Counted from the first letter of the stretch, positions 1-8,433 are shown. The stretch is 14,166 bases of DNA from JBGTNQ01 sp964646785 (GCA_964646785.1 CAZYGU010000022.1:1-14166), one strand, 5' to 3'. Translations and numbers: made by a program. Notes: a model not told the origin generated them from the letters alone.

Positions 1-5
1 TATAT

Positions 6-2549
6 ATGAAGAAAACAATATTGTTTGTATCCTTACTCGCATTATTCATTGTGCCCAGTATTTCTGTAGCGTATACACAGCAAGATATTTCCTCACTTTT
101 CGCTACTTTCCAAAAGATCTTAAAAGAATTCGCTCTTCTTACAGGAAAAGGGAATCTTGCTGCGGTGGGTGGTGCTTCCCCGATTTGTGAGGCTACTGGT
201 ACAGGGAAATGTTACTACGTTAGTAATAAAACTACTTCTGGTGCTGGAACGTTTGCAGACCCTTTCGGTATGGCAGATTTTAGGCAACCGAGCACATATT
301 GTAATACTGCGGGTGTAGCCAACAGTGTAATGAAACCCGGAGACTACATGTATTTTCGAGGAGGACAGTACACTCTGCCTGCTTGCTCTAGTGGTGCTTA
401 CTACACTGCAGCCATTCACCCAAAGATGTCTGGTACCCCGTCTCAACCCATTACCTTCAAGGCATATCCTGGAGAAACTCCGATTCTTAGTGCTGGTCCT
501 GGAGGATCGGTTGCGGTATTGAGTACCATGGACAAAAGTACAGGATATAACTATATAAGATTCATGGGCTTTACTGTCAAGTCTGGAAAAGTTTACCTTT
601 GGGGTTCAGAAGGTAGCGAATTTTCTTATAACGATGTCGAAGGTAAGAATAATCCAGGCAATACAGGTACTAATGTTGCGGTTCATATTCAGGATTCTAA
701 GTCTCTGTGGATCCACCACAATGATATATATGGTTCACAGGGTAGTGGGGGAAACAACGCTGGTATTCAAGTGTTCCGAGGTACGGATCTAATTGTTGAA
801 GATAACTATATTCACGATAACATTGCGAATATTAACGACAAAGAGTCTGGAGTTAGAAATCTTTACCGAAAAAACTATCTTAAAAATGCCAACACTGCTT
901 GGTACGGAAATAACCAGCCTGCCAATGTTTCTTTTGGTAGACCGACCCATGCTAGTTATAGTATTTATGAAAATGTTATAGACGGACATGTTGACCTTCA
1001 CTTCTTGACCGATGGAGCTGAAATTCATGACAACTTGTTTCTGAAGTCAAGTATGGTCGGGTCTCAGAGTGGTCAAATTTGGAATTCTAAAATATGGAAC
1101 AATGTCGTCATTTCTCCAGCTACTAATGTTAGAGCATACCGAGAGCCGTACGCATATCTTGTAACCTCTGGACCAACATCTCACTTTGGTTTTTTTGATA
1201 ACAATTTTTACACAGCAAGTCCTGTATATGAATTTGGGCAGTATGCGCCAAGACCTCAAATAAATTTTGACTTATCTCAAATGCAATCCAAAGGCTTCGA
1301 AACCAACTCAAAAGTTGTTCTCCCTACAGATATATACGTAGACCAAGTGTCCTACCAACTTAAAGCACCATACACTACAGCAGGTAGATATGGAGATGCC
1401 GTAGGTCCAGACAATGTAGGGGAAATATTAGATCTAGAGGGGTGCGGGCCACTTGGTATGCCAGGTGTCGGTGGAGCACCAAGTGCACCTAGTACCCCCT
1501 CAACACCAGCTCCTGCAGTAACTTTATCAGTATCTTCATCTTCTATTATTTCTGGTTCTTCGGTTGCACTAACTTGGTCATCAACAGATGCGACTACTTG
1601 TACAGCTTCAGGAGGATGGTCGGGAGCACAAGCAACTTCAGGTACTCAATCTTTAAGTCCTATTTCTTCTACTACCTACACTCTTATTTGTACTGGGGTA
1701 GGGGGTACTGATACAAAGAGTGTAACTGTAAATGTAACTGCAGGCACTGTGTTTACTCCAACAGTCTCTCTTTTATCATCTAGTTCAGCAATCGTAGCAG
1801 GTTCATCTGCTACACTAACTTGGTCCTCAACAAACGCAACAAGTTGTACCGCTTCTGGAGGTTGGTCAGGTACGCAAGCTACCTCAGGCTCACAGTCTGT
1901 AACACCAACATCTAACACTACTTATACTATAACCTGCGGAGGTGTGGCTAAGAGTGTTACTGTAAATGTGACTGCTAAAGTTACAGAAACTCCAACGGTG
2001 ACAGTTTCTCTCTCAGCATCTAGTTCATCAATCGTAGTGGGTTCATCTACTACACTAACCTGGTCATCTACTAACACAACAAGCTGTACCGCTTCAGGAG
2101 GATGGGAAGGGGTAAAGTTCACATCTGGTTCTCAGGCTATTACTCCAACAAAAAATACAACATACACCATAACCTGTGGAGGTGTATCAAAGAGTGTTAC
2201 CGTAAATGTGACTACTAAAACAGAAACTCCAGTGGTGTCAGAGCCAAAAAAAGAGATTCCTACGGTAGTAGAACCAAAGCAAGAAACTTCTGTCCCTACG
2301 TATATTCTCACCCTAACACTTCGCCGTGGCTCAAGAGGTATTCAGGTGACAACCCTACAGACAGTGCTTAACAAACTTGGATATCTTTCTGATACTCCAA
2401 CGGGATACTTTGGGGTAAATACAGAAAACGCAGTAAAAGCATTCCAACGTGAAAAGGGGATTGCATCTTCTGGAAACTGGTATTCAACTGGATATGGTAT
2501 GGTGGGAGCTAAGACTCGATCTGCTCTCCTTAAGGCGGTAGCACAGTAG
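6..2549 (+). CDS. Secreted beta-helix protein with three Ig-like repeats and a C-terminal peptidoglycan-binding domain
   Basis: 847 residues. Residues 1-22 are a clear signal peptide (MKK, hydrophobic core, then SVA before Y23), so the ATG at 6 is taken as the start; only five bases precede it, so the promoter and ribosome site are outside the window. Residues about 23-50 form a predicted amphipathic helix (TQQDISSLFATFQKILKEF) that recurs in the 3443-8416 protein. Residues about 69-475 look like a right-handed parallel beta-helix: repeated short strands with N-rich turns (IRFMGFTV, LWIHHNDIYG, LIVEDNYIHDN, YSIYENVIDG), a fold known from pectate lyase-like enzymes and surface adhesins. Three Ig-like repeats follow (about 504-580, 584-658, 663-738), each with a Cys pair (TTC/TSC...LIC/ITC) likely to form a disulfide, then a P/E/K-rich linker and a PG_binding_1-like domain (about 769-847: RGSRGIQVTTLQ, TGYFGVNTENAVKAFQ). 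Inferred role: cell-surface carbohydrate binding or cleavage. The substrate is unknown and I cannot assign catalytic residues. Confidence 0.85.
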   Translation: MKKTILFVSLLALFIVPSISVAYTQQDISSLFATFQKILKEFALLTGKGNLAAVGGASPICEATGTGKCYYVSNKTTSGAGTFADPFGMADFRQPSTYCNTAGVANSVMKPGDYMYFRGGQYTLPACSSGAYYTAAIHPKMSGTPSQPITFKAYPGETPILSAGPGGSVAVLSTMDKSTGYNYIRFMGFTVKSGKVYLWGSEGSEFSYNDVEGKNNPGNTGTNVAVHIQDSKSLWIHHNDIYGSQGSGGNNAGIQVFRGTDLIVEDNYIHDNIANINDKESGVRNLYRKNYLKNANTAWYGNNQPANVSFGRPTHASYSIYENVIDGHVDLHFLTDGAEIHDNLFLKSSMVGSQSGQIWNSKIWNNVVISPATNVRAYREPYAYLVTSGPTSHFGFFDNNFYTASPVYEFGQYAPRPQINFDLSQMQSKGFETNSKVVLPTDIYVDQVSYQLKAPYTTAGRYGDAVGPDNVGEILDLEGCGPLGMPGVGGAPSAPSTPSTPAPAVTLSVSSSSIISGSSVALTWSSTDATTCTASGGWSGAQATSGTQSLSPISSTTYTLICTGVGGTDTKSVTVNVTAGTVFTPTVSLLSSSSAIVAGSSATLTWSSTNATSCTASGGWSGTQATSGSQSVTPTSNTTYTITCGGVAKSVTVNVTAKVTETPTVTVSLSASSSSIVVGSSTTLTWSSTNTTSCTASGGWEGVKFTSGSQAITPTKNTTYTITCGGVSKSVTVNVTTKTETPVVSEPKKEIPTVVEPKQETSVPTYILTLTLRRGSRGIQVTTLQTVLNKLGYLSDTPTGYFGVNTENAVKAFQREKGIASSGNWYSTGYGMVGAKTRSALLKAVAQ
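1741..2220 (+). repeat. Tandem 240-bp Ig-domain repeat inside the first secreted gene
   Basis: The second and third Ig-like domains are encoded by two units exactly 240 bases apart. For example, the run beginning tagttca at 1781 recurs at 2021, and agagtgttac at 1951 recurs at 2191. The first Ig domain is a more diverged copy offset by 246 bases. All offsets are multiples of three, so units can expand or contract without breaking the frame. Confidence 0.75.
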
Positions 2550-2573
2550 AAGTTTTGATGGTTGTTTGAAACA

Positions 2574-2599
2574 AAAAAATCCCCGAGAGGGGATTTTTT
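2574..2599. terminator. Bidirectional intrinsic terminator between convergent genes
   Basis: An A-tract, then TCCCC, loop GAGA, GGGGA and a T-tract form a perfect hairpin with runs of A and T on either side. It can end the transcript of the secreted protein gene (+) and of rpmI-rplT (-), whose stop codons lie 24 and 11 bases away. Confidence 0.9.
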
Positions 2600-2610
2600 G
2601 ATGATGTTAT

Positions 2611-2958
2611 TTATGAGAATGCTTGTTCGACAACCTTCTTAAATGTTTCAGGGTTCTCTGCTGCGAGAGTAGAAAGAATTTTTCTATCAAGAGTGATGTT
2701 TTTCTTCTTTAATGCCCCAATAAATCTGCTGTATGAGTGGCCAAGTGCTTTTGTGCCGGCACTAATACGAACATTCCAGAGTCTTCTGAAGTCTCCCTTT
2801 TTGTCGCGACGATGAGCAAATGCGTATGCTCCCGCATGAAATTGTGCATCTTGAGCTGATCGCTCTTTAGTACTTCGTCCAAAACGGTATCCTTTTGTTG
2901 ATTTTAGGATATTTCGTCGATATTTGAGTGCATTTACTCCTCCTTTTACTCTTGTCAT
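2611..2958 (-). CDS. rplT: 50S ribosomal protein L20
   Basis: 115 residues, the normal L20 length. The opening MTRVKGGVNALKYRRNILK, the GYRFGRSTKERSAQDAQFHAGAYAF block, RRDKKGDFRRLWNVRI and the C-terminal globular part (KKKNITLDRKILSTLAAENPETFKKVVEQ) are typical of the family. L20 binds 23S rRNA early in large-subunit assembly and in several bacteria also represses its own operon by binding the mRNA leader. The gene starts four bases after the rpmI stop, so the two are co-transcribed and probably translationally coupled; I see no Shine-Dalgarno site in front of it. Confidence 0.97.
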   Translation of the reverse strand: MTRVKGGVNALKYRRNILKSTKGYRFGRSTKERSAQDAQFHAGAYAFAHRRDKKGDFRRLWNVRISAGTKALGHSYSRFIGALKKKNITLDRKILSTLAAENPETFKKVVEQAFS

Positions 2959-2962
2959 GGTA

Positions 2963-3154
2963 TTAGATGTTTACGAGAAATTGACTTCGTGACTTATTTG
3001 ATATAACAAACCCATCCGAACGCTTTTTTCGAAGCTGACTTCGGCGACGTGACTCTTTTGCATTGAAATGGTTTTGGCCAGCTTTTCGAGCTGTAATTTT
3101 ACCATTTTTCGTGATTTTGAGCCGTTTTGCGTATGATTTGTTAGTTTTTATCAT
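2963..3154 (-). CDS. rpmI: 50S ribosomal protein L35
   Basis: 63 residues, very basic, matching L35 in length and pattern: KTNKSYAKRLKITKNGKI, then the FNAKESRRRSQLRKKR segment and a short tail. It is a structural protein of the large ribosomal subunit. It is first of the rpmI-rplT pair. The expected upstream partner infC is on the same strand but more than 5 kb away, with the giant secreted gene between them. The 30 bases before the ATG show no good Shine-Dalgarno sequence. Promoter and any leader must lie in 3155-3442 or beyond. Confidence 0.95.
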   Translation of the reverse strand: MIKTNKSYAKRLKITKNGKITARKAGQNHFNAKESRRRSQLRKKRSDGFVISNKSRSQFLVNI

Positions 3155-3179
3155 AGATATTTCTACTGGTGAGGATAAG

Positions 3180-3387
3180 AGATAGACTGGCTATCTGGGC
3201 TCATACCCACAACGCGAAGGGTTCTAGACTACTATATATACTCACTTTTTGCAACAGGATAGCTCTATATCCAAGTTAGTTGATCTGAGGAGGGTAAAAT
3301 ACCTATAAAGTCTTATGTTTCTAAAGTGTTGGCTATCCTGCTGGTTATAAGACCCTTAATGGATCAGTAGAGCTAGAGCATTTTTTT
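3180..3387 (+). promoter_or_regulatory. Structured non-coding region: candidate attenuator leader or small RNA
   Basis: The gap 3155-3442 has no gene but contains interlocking inverted repeats. Hairpin E is AGATAG 3180-3185 with CTATCT 3191-3196. GATAGC 3258-3263 can pair either with GCTATC 3190-3195 (helix D) or, in an 11-of-12 pairing, as 3252-3263 with 3332-3343 (helix A). Helix B pairs TAGCTCTA-ATCC (3260-3267, 3269-3272) with GGAT (3361-3364) and TAGAGCTA (3368-3375). Helix C pairs GTCTTAT 3310-3316 with ATAAGAC 3347-3353. B and C nest; A conflicts with or pseudoknots through both. Seven T's at 3381-3387 follow on the plus strand, as in a terminator. This suits an attenuator before the 3443 gene or a free-standing small RNA. 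Read on the minus strand, it could instead be an L20-responsive leader of rpmI-rplT. I recognise no known RNA family (not RNase P, SRP or tmRNA). Confidence 0.4.
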
Positions 3388-3396
3388 CCGTAGTAG

Positions 3397-3413
3397 TACA
3401 AGGTATACTTGTA
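3397..3413 (+). promoter_or_regulatory. Candidate -10 box inside a palindrome before the giant secreted gene
   Basis: TACAAG 3397-3402 and CTTGTA 3408-3413 form a perfect inverted repeat around GTATA. It contains TATACT (3404-3409), one mismatch from the -10 consensus. No convincing -35 hexamer is present at 16-18 bases upstream (only the T-run). It could be a promoter with an operator for the gene at 3443. Confidence 0.25.
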
Positions 3414-3442
3414 AGGTTATCTTTATTTTTTACTAATTCCTC

Positions 3443-6400
3443 ATGAAAAAAATTATTGTCTCCTTGTTTCTTATTGTATCGCTGTTATTACCAAGTGTAT
3501 CCCAAGCAATGACCGCAGCAGAAATATCTTCATATATTTCAATTCTTCAGAACTTATTGAATGAAATAACAGCTATTTCGGGGAGTTCTAATAACAGAGC
3601 AGAAGTAATTTCTGCCGTATCAGTATTAAAGGTAGGGGATGCTGTTCAGACTAAAACATCTGTTGGGGTACGAAGCGAAGCGCTTGTGGAGATAGGGTCT
3701 CAACCGCTCGGTGCTCAAGGGGTTATTGTGTCCGGCCCGAAGGTTTCAGGGGAAGTCACGTGGTGGAATATTAATTTTTCAACTGGGATTGATGGTTGGA
3801 TTAAAGAAACAAATTTTTCAAAAATTACTACTTCGCCTGTTGTTACTGAGCCAGTGACTACATTACCATCAGGGGTTACTGCTACGTTTACTGCGAGTCC
3901 AGTTGTCGTCACTGCAGGAAAATCGACGACTCTTTCATGGTCATCTACAAATGCAACTGGGTGCCTCCTTGATATTGGCGAGGCTTCAAATCTTATGGTA
4001 GCAACTTCTGGTTCGTATGCTCATGTACCACTAAATACGATAACGTATGTACTTAAGTGTACTGGAGGTGCAGACTCTGTTATTAAAACAGTAACTGTCT
4101 CTGTTGAGGGTAAAAAGGACATTCTTGCTCCAACAATTACCTTCTCCTCATCGCCTGCGTCTATTAGATCTGGTTCTTCTTCAACGTTGTCATGGTCAAC
4201 GAGTAATGCAAAAAGTTGTGTTGCAAGTAATGGTTGGACAGGGACTCGGGTAACTTCAGGAACTCAGTCGGTGAACCCTGTAGGGAATACAACATACACA
4301 CTTACGTGTGCCGGGGCTGAAGGAATGTCTGTATCAAAGTCAGTGACAGTTACTGTTGAAAAATCTACTGCAGCGGTGAAGTATTTTAAGTATGTGATGA
4401 AATCAAACAATAATGAATCATTTTTTGTAAAGATGACTGATCCTGCGACTATTCAACAGGCAATGAATGATTTTAATGGCCAAAGAAATTTAATTCCAGC
4501 AGGTATCGTTGTGGCGGGGAATGGTGGATTCAATGCTCCGTGGAACTGGAATATCGATCCAGCAAGTGTAAAACTTTCGCAAGTTTGGATGGAGGTATGT
4601 GATGCAAGACCAACAGAAGTTGAATCTAATCTCACGTCATGGTTAGGTCAAACATATTGCCCATGGGACGCTGTTGTTTCTGCAGCATATGATGTCCCTC
4701 CAACACAGAAAAATGCATTTGTAATTGGCGATACTGTAAAGACAACTGCAAAACTAAATGTACGATCAGTAGCAAATGGTACGATTCTTGGTCAACAACA
4801 ATTAGGATCAACAGGAGTTGTACTTTCTGGACCTATCGTTTCTGGTGATGGTAAATGGTGGAATATTGATTACACCACAGCACCAGATGGTTGGAGTTTT
4901 GAAGGATATTTAACAAAAGCAGTGCCAGTTCCTCCTCCAACAAATCTCCCAACTATTACATTTTCCGCTTCACCAACATCTATTTCAGCAGGTTCATCTT
5001 CGACACTTACATGGACTACTACAAATGCAACATCCTGTACCGCATCAAATGGTTGGACAGGCACAAAGGCAACTTCAGGGACGCAGTCAGTAAGTCCAAT
5101 TACAAGTACAACGTACATAATCACTTGTAGCGGAATTGGTGGAAGTATTACTCAAAGTGTTGTGGTGAATGTAGGTGTTATTGTTCCTCCAGGAAATGGT
5201 GTTTCACTTACTCCAGCAGCTCTTCTCCCTGCATATGGACCGCTTCTAAAAAGTACTTCACCGATTTCTGAAGTTTCAAAGCTTGATAGCAACTTTCTAA
5301 AGTACGAGCAGAAACATTATTCGGACTATATTGCTATTACAACAGGCACACCAGCTGTAGGATATAACCACTACGGTTTCTTAGGGAGCCGTCTTGCATA
5401 TGCAATTCGAAACGGCCTTCCGTATGGTTCTGGGGTAAATAACGAAGCAACTGACATGTATGCGCGAGGCAAAAGAGTTGCAATCGATTGGCTTAATACA
5501 TACTCATTACCGAATAACTACGCTGTAGCCCAATGGCAAGATACCTCACTTGAAGATTTAGAAGCTCTTGTCGTTTTAGAGAACAACGCAACAGCTCGTA
5601 CACAAATTCATATCGATGCTGCTCGAGGAACTGCTGATAGTCCATATATGAAGATGCAGGCAGCAAGTGCTGACCCTCGAGGAATCACTATATTTATTCA
5701 GCCAATGTTAATTGCGCATAGACTAGGTATTCCATTTAAGCACCCTGGTAATGGTTATAGTGGAACTTTTGACACCACGTTAGGTAGTTGGGCAAGTGCT
5801 GCAAAAAGAAATATTTATTGGCTTGATCAATTCAATGTTATTCAATCTGATGGAACTATTATTAGTAATGCACATGGTGGAGCAGAAGCATACTTTATGA
5901 GTGCAATGCTTGTGAATCAACTTATTGGGTATTACGGATACATTGAACGTGATCCAAAAGTTTTTTCTATGATCCAAAGGTCTGTTGATCACTGGATTGC
6001 AATGTTGCCTGCTGGATGGGATACGCTTCCATATCAAAGTAAAAATACTTCGACTGGAAGTAATACTTCACCAGCTCCAGATCTCGCGGGATTTTATGTG
6101 TATCCAAGTTTGGTTATGTGGCAAGAAACAGGTAACCAAAAGTATTATGATTTTGCTATCAAAAATATCAAAGCAGCTAATACTGCGTACATTGCTGGTC
6201 ATAAACAATTTAATCAAGTATTCAATACTGATATATTCACTTCGGATGCTCTGTTGAATGGCATTCACTGGAAGCCTACAAATCCACCATTCCCTCCAAC
6301 TGGTTCACCAGTTCCTCCTCCAACAAATCTCCCAACTATTACATTTTCCGCTTCACCAACATCTATTTCAGCAGGTTCATCTTCGACACTTACATGGACT

Positions 6401-8416
6401 TCTACAAATGCAACATCATGTACCGCATCAAATGGTTGGACGGGGACAAAGGCCACTTCAGGGACGCAGGCAGTTTCGCCACTAGTAAGCACTCTGTATA
6501 CACTGACTTGTGTGGGGACTGGGGGTACAACAACAAAAAACGTTAATGTTTCTATCGCAACAGTTTCTGGTCCAATAACACTTCCTACACAACCATTAAT
6601 TTTCCAAGTTCCTATGCCAAATCAAACAGGGAAAGTTTGGACAGTGCCGGCAGGGGATTCAACAGGTTTTCAAACAGCACTCAATCAAGCACAGCTTGGT
6701 GATACGATTGAACTTGCAGCTGGGTCAACTTACATTGGTAACTTTACTTTCCCAAAGAAAAGCACAGGTAGTGGGTGGATTGTTGTGCGAACAAATAAAT
6801 ACTCTAGTCTTCCATCGTCAGGGGTTCGAGTTGGACCATCGGACGCTGTGAATATGGCAAAACTTGTTTCAACAAATACTGGTAATACGATTAGTTTTCC
6901 ATCAGGTTCCCATCACTATAGGCTTATTGGATTAGATATAACGAATGCAATATCGAATACTACTTACATTCAGACAGCTATTGTTTCAATCTATACCAAT
7001 AATTCCAATGCAGCGGATATTCCAAGTAATATCACATTAGATAGAATGTATATCCATTCTCAGCCTAAAACTGCAGTGCAGCGCTGTGTACATGCAGATG
7101 GAAGTTATGTGGCAATTGTTGATAGTTATTTAGGTGAGTGTCATGCAAAAGGATTTGATAGTCAGGCTATCGCAGCTTGGAATACGAATGGACCAATCAA
7201 AATTGTAAACAATATGCTTGAAGGTGCGGGTGAAAATGTTATTTTTGGTGGTGCAGATCCTTTTATTAATAATGCAAATCCATCAGATATAGAAATAAGA
7301 AATAATTATTTCTATACACCAATTGCGTGGAAAGGAAATTTAACTGCAAATGGAGGGAGTTCACTTTGGACAAAAAAGAATTTGCTTGAATTTAAAACAG
7401 GTAAGAGGGTTCTTGTGGAAGGGAATGTGTTTGATGGTTCGTGGGGAGATGCTCAAGTGGGGCACGCATTTGTGATCAAATCTTCAAATCAGGGAGGTAA
7501 GTGTACATGGTGCCAAACAACCGATCTTACTATTCGTTATAATGTTGTTAAAAATATTGGCGGTACAGGGGGTGTTTCAGGAACTTCTGGATCAAACAAT
7601 AACACTTTGGGTGGTTTAACATCTCGTGTTCTTTTTGAACACAACATCTTCCAAAATATAAATACTGGTCCGTATACTGGAGTTGCCCGATTGATTGAGC
7701 TCTATAATAACGCTCAGGATGTTACCTACAGAAATAATACATGGAATGCTATGGGTGGTTCAGTTCAACACTTCATATCAGCAGGTAATGCTCCGACTGC
7801 TACTAACTTTTCGTACACAGATAACGTTGCTCCATACGGTGAGTACGGCGTTGTTCCCGGATTTACTGAGGCAACTCTTAAAGCGGTTGTGTCTGGTACA
7901 TATAATTATTCAGGAAATGTTGTATATACAAATCAATCAAGTAAATCACCGTATTCAGTTGTAAAATTCCCAACTACACCACTCTATGGTGATTATGCAG
8001 CTGCTCTTGTTTCAGGAAAAGGAGCAAATCAGTCAGCTGTCCTATCGGCAACACAAAATGCAATCTCAGGAAATGGTATGGGAACAACACCTCCGCCAGT
8101 TGCACAAGGTATTACTCCAACATATGCAATTGCAAATACTCCAACGGTTCTTGGACAGCAAGTATCGATCCAAACATTTAGTCGTATTCTTGGAAGAGGG
8201 ATGAGTGGTGAAGATGTTAGAGTGCTCCAAAAATTCCTGATAAAAATGGATATGTATACTGATGAAGTCACAGGATATTTTGGTCCAGCTACAGAAAGTG
8301 CGGTAAAGAAGTTCCAATTACAAAAGGGAATCGTAAGTTCTGGAGACCCTCAGACCACTGGTTTTGGTTTAGTAGGGAAAAAGACACAACAGATGATTAG
8401 TGCACTTTCTGAATAA
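3443..8416 (+). CDS. Giant secreted multidomain surface protein (SH3b, Ig-like, BP74-like, helical, beta-helix, peptidoglycan-binding)
   Basis: 1657 residues. The ATG start is supported by a signal peptide (1-22, cleavage after SQA). Order of parts, approximate: amphipathic helix 23-47; SH3-like 61-127; Ig-like 145-222 and 229-307; a domain at 312-418 whose KYFKYVM, DPATIQQA, WNWNIDPASV, MEVCDARPTEVE and CPWDAVV motifs match my memory of the BP74 N-terminal domain; second SH3-like 426-492 (AKLNVRS, DGWSFEGYL); Ig-like 500-579; an all-helical domain about 587-950 that I do not recognise (aromatic-rich helices, perhaps an alpha/alpha toroid); Ig-like 960-1043; right-handed beta-helix about 1043-1540 (GDTIELAAGSTYIGNFTF, ITLDRMYIHS, IEIRNNYFYT, LVEGNVFDG); and a PG_binding_1-like domain 1576-1657. 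The helical plus beta-helix pairing suggests polysaccharide binding or cleavage at the cell surface, anchored through the last domain; this is inference. No Shine-Dalgarno site is visible. Confidence 0.85.
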   Translation: MKKIIVSLFLIVSLLLPSVSQAMTAAEISSYISILQNLLNEITAISGSSNNRAEVISAVSVLKVGDAVQTKTSVGVRSEALVEIGSQPLGAQGVIVSGPKVSGEVTWWNINFSTGIDGWIKETNFSKITTSPVVTEPVTTLPSGVTATFTASPVVVTAGKSTTLSWSSTNATGCLLDIGEASNLMVATSGSYAHVPLNTITYVLKCTGGADSVIKTVTVSVEGKKDILAPTITFSSSPASIRSGSSSTLSWSTSNAKSCVASNGWTGTRVTSGTQSVNPVGNTTYTLTCAGAEGMSVSKSVTVTVEKSTAAVKYFKYVMKSNNNESFFVKMTDPATIQQAMNDFNGQRNLIPAGIVVAGNGGFNAPWNWNIDPASVKLSQVWMEVCDARPTEVESNLTSWLGQTYCPWDAVVSAAYDVPPTQKNAFVIGDTVKTTAKLNVRSVANGTILGQQQLGSTGVVLSGPIVSGDGKWWNIDYTTAPDGWSFEGYLTKAVPVPPPTNLPTITFSASPTSISAGSSSTLTWTTTNATSCTASNGWTGTKATSGTQSVSPITSTTYIITCSGIGGSITQSVVVNVGVIVPPGNGVSLTPAALLPAYGPLLKSTSPISEVSKLDSNFLKYEQKHYSDYIAITTGTPAVGYNHYGFLGSRLAYAIRNGLPYGSGVNNEATDMYARGKRVAIDWLNTYSLPNNYAVAQWQDTSLEDLEALVVLENNATARTQIHIDAARGTADSPYMKMQAASADPRGITIFIQPMLIAHRLGIPFKHPGNGYSGTFDTTLGSWASAAKRNIYWLDQFNVIQSDGTIISNAHGGAEAYFMSAMLVNQLIGYYGYIERDPKVFSMIQRSVDHWIAMLPAGWDTLPYQSKNTSTGSNTSPAPDLAGFYVYPSLVMWQETGNQKYYDFAIKNIKAANTAYIAGHKQFNQVFNTDIFTSDALLNGIHWKPTNPPFPPTGSPVPPPTNLPTITFSASPTSISAGSSSTLTWTSTNATSCTASNGWTGTKATSGTQAVSPLVSTLYTLTCVGTGGTTTKNVNVSIATVSGPITLPTQPLIFQVPMPNQTGKVWTVPAGDSTGFQTALNQAQLGDTIELAAGSTYIGNFTFPKKSTGSGWIVVRTNKYSSLPSSGVRVGPSDAVNMAKLVSTNTGNTISFPSGSHHYRLIGLDITNAISNTTYIQTAIVSIYTNNSNAADIPSNITLDRMYIHSQPKTAVQRCVHADGSYVAIVDSYLGECHAKGFDSQAIAAWNTNGPIKIVNNMLEGAGENVIFGGADPFINNANPSDIEIRNNYFYTPIAWKGNLTANGGSSLWTKKNLLEFKTGKRVLVEGNVFDGSWGDAQVGHAFVIKSSNQGGKCTWCQTTDLTIRYNVVKNIGGTGGVSGTSGSNNNTLGGLTSRVLFEHNIFQNINTGPYTGVARLIELYNNAQDVTYRNNTWNAMGGSVQHFISAGNAPTATNFSYTDNVAPYGEYGVVPGFTEATLKAVVSGTYNYSGNVVYTNQSSKSPYSVVKFPTTPLYGDYAAALVSGKGANQSAVLSATQNAISGNGMGTTPPPVAQGITPTYAIANTPTVLGQQVSIQTFSRILGRGMSGEDVRVLQKFLIKMDMYTDEVTGYFGPATESAVKKFQLQKGIVSSGDPQTTGFGLVGKKTQQMISALSE
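4925..5086 (+). repeat. 162-bp direct repeat, copy 1
   Basis: It starts at ccagttcctcctcc, encodes a PPPTNLP linker and most of the third Ig-like domain, and recurs at 6308-6469 with five mismatches by my alignment. The spacing is 1383 bases (461 codons), so it is in frame. The two copies bracket the helical domain. Confidence 0.85.
6308..6469 (+). repeat. 162-bp direct repeat, copy 2
   Basis: Near-identical partner of 4925-5086, covering the same linker and the first part of the fourth Ig-like domain. Identity drops sharply after the shared gggacgcag, which suggests a recent duplication or gene conversion of this block rather than slow divergence of the whole domain. Confidence 0.85.
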
Positions 8417-8433
8417 CCTTTATTATTCTAGAA

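Noticed and set aside
1741..2220. Mobile element or transposon ends suggested by repeated DNA
   Set aside because: The repeats are in-frame copies of Ig-like domains, without transposase, terminal inverted repeats or target duplications.
3155..3442. RNase P RNA, SRP RNA or a CRISPR array in the long intergenic region
   Set aside because: The conserved RNase P core (GAGGAAAGTCC type) and the SRP tip motif are absent, and there are no regularly spaced repeats.
5985..6485. Alternative-frame open stretches inside the giant gene, some rich in His/Gln
   Set aside because: They come from frame-shifted reading of the Ig-encoding repeat and helical-domain region; no ribosome sites, no independent signals.
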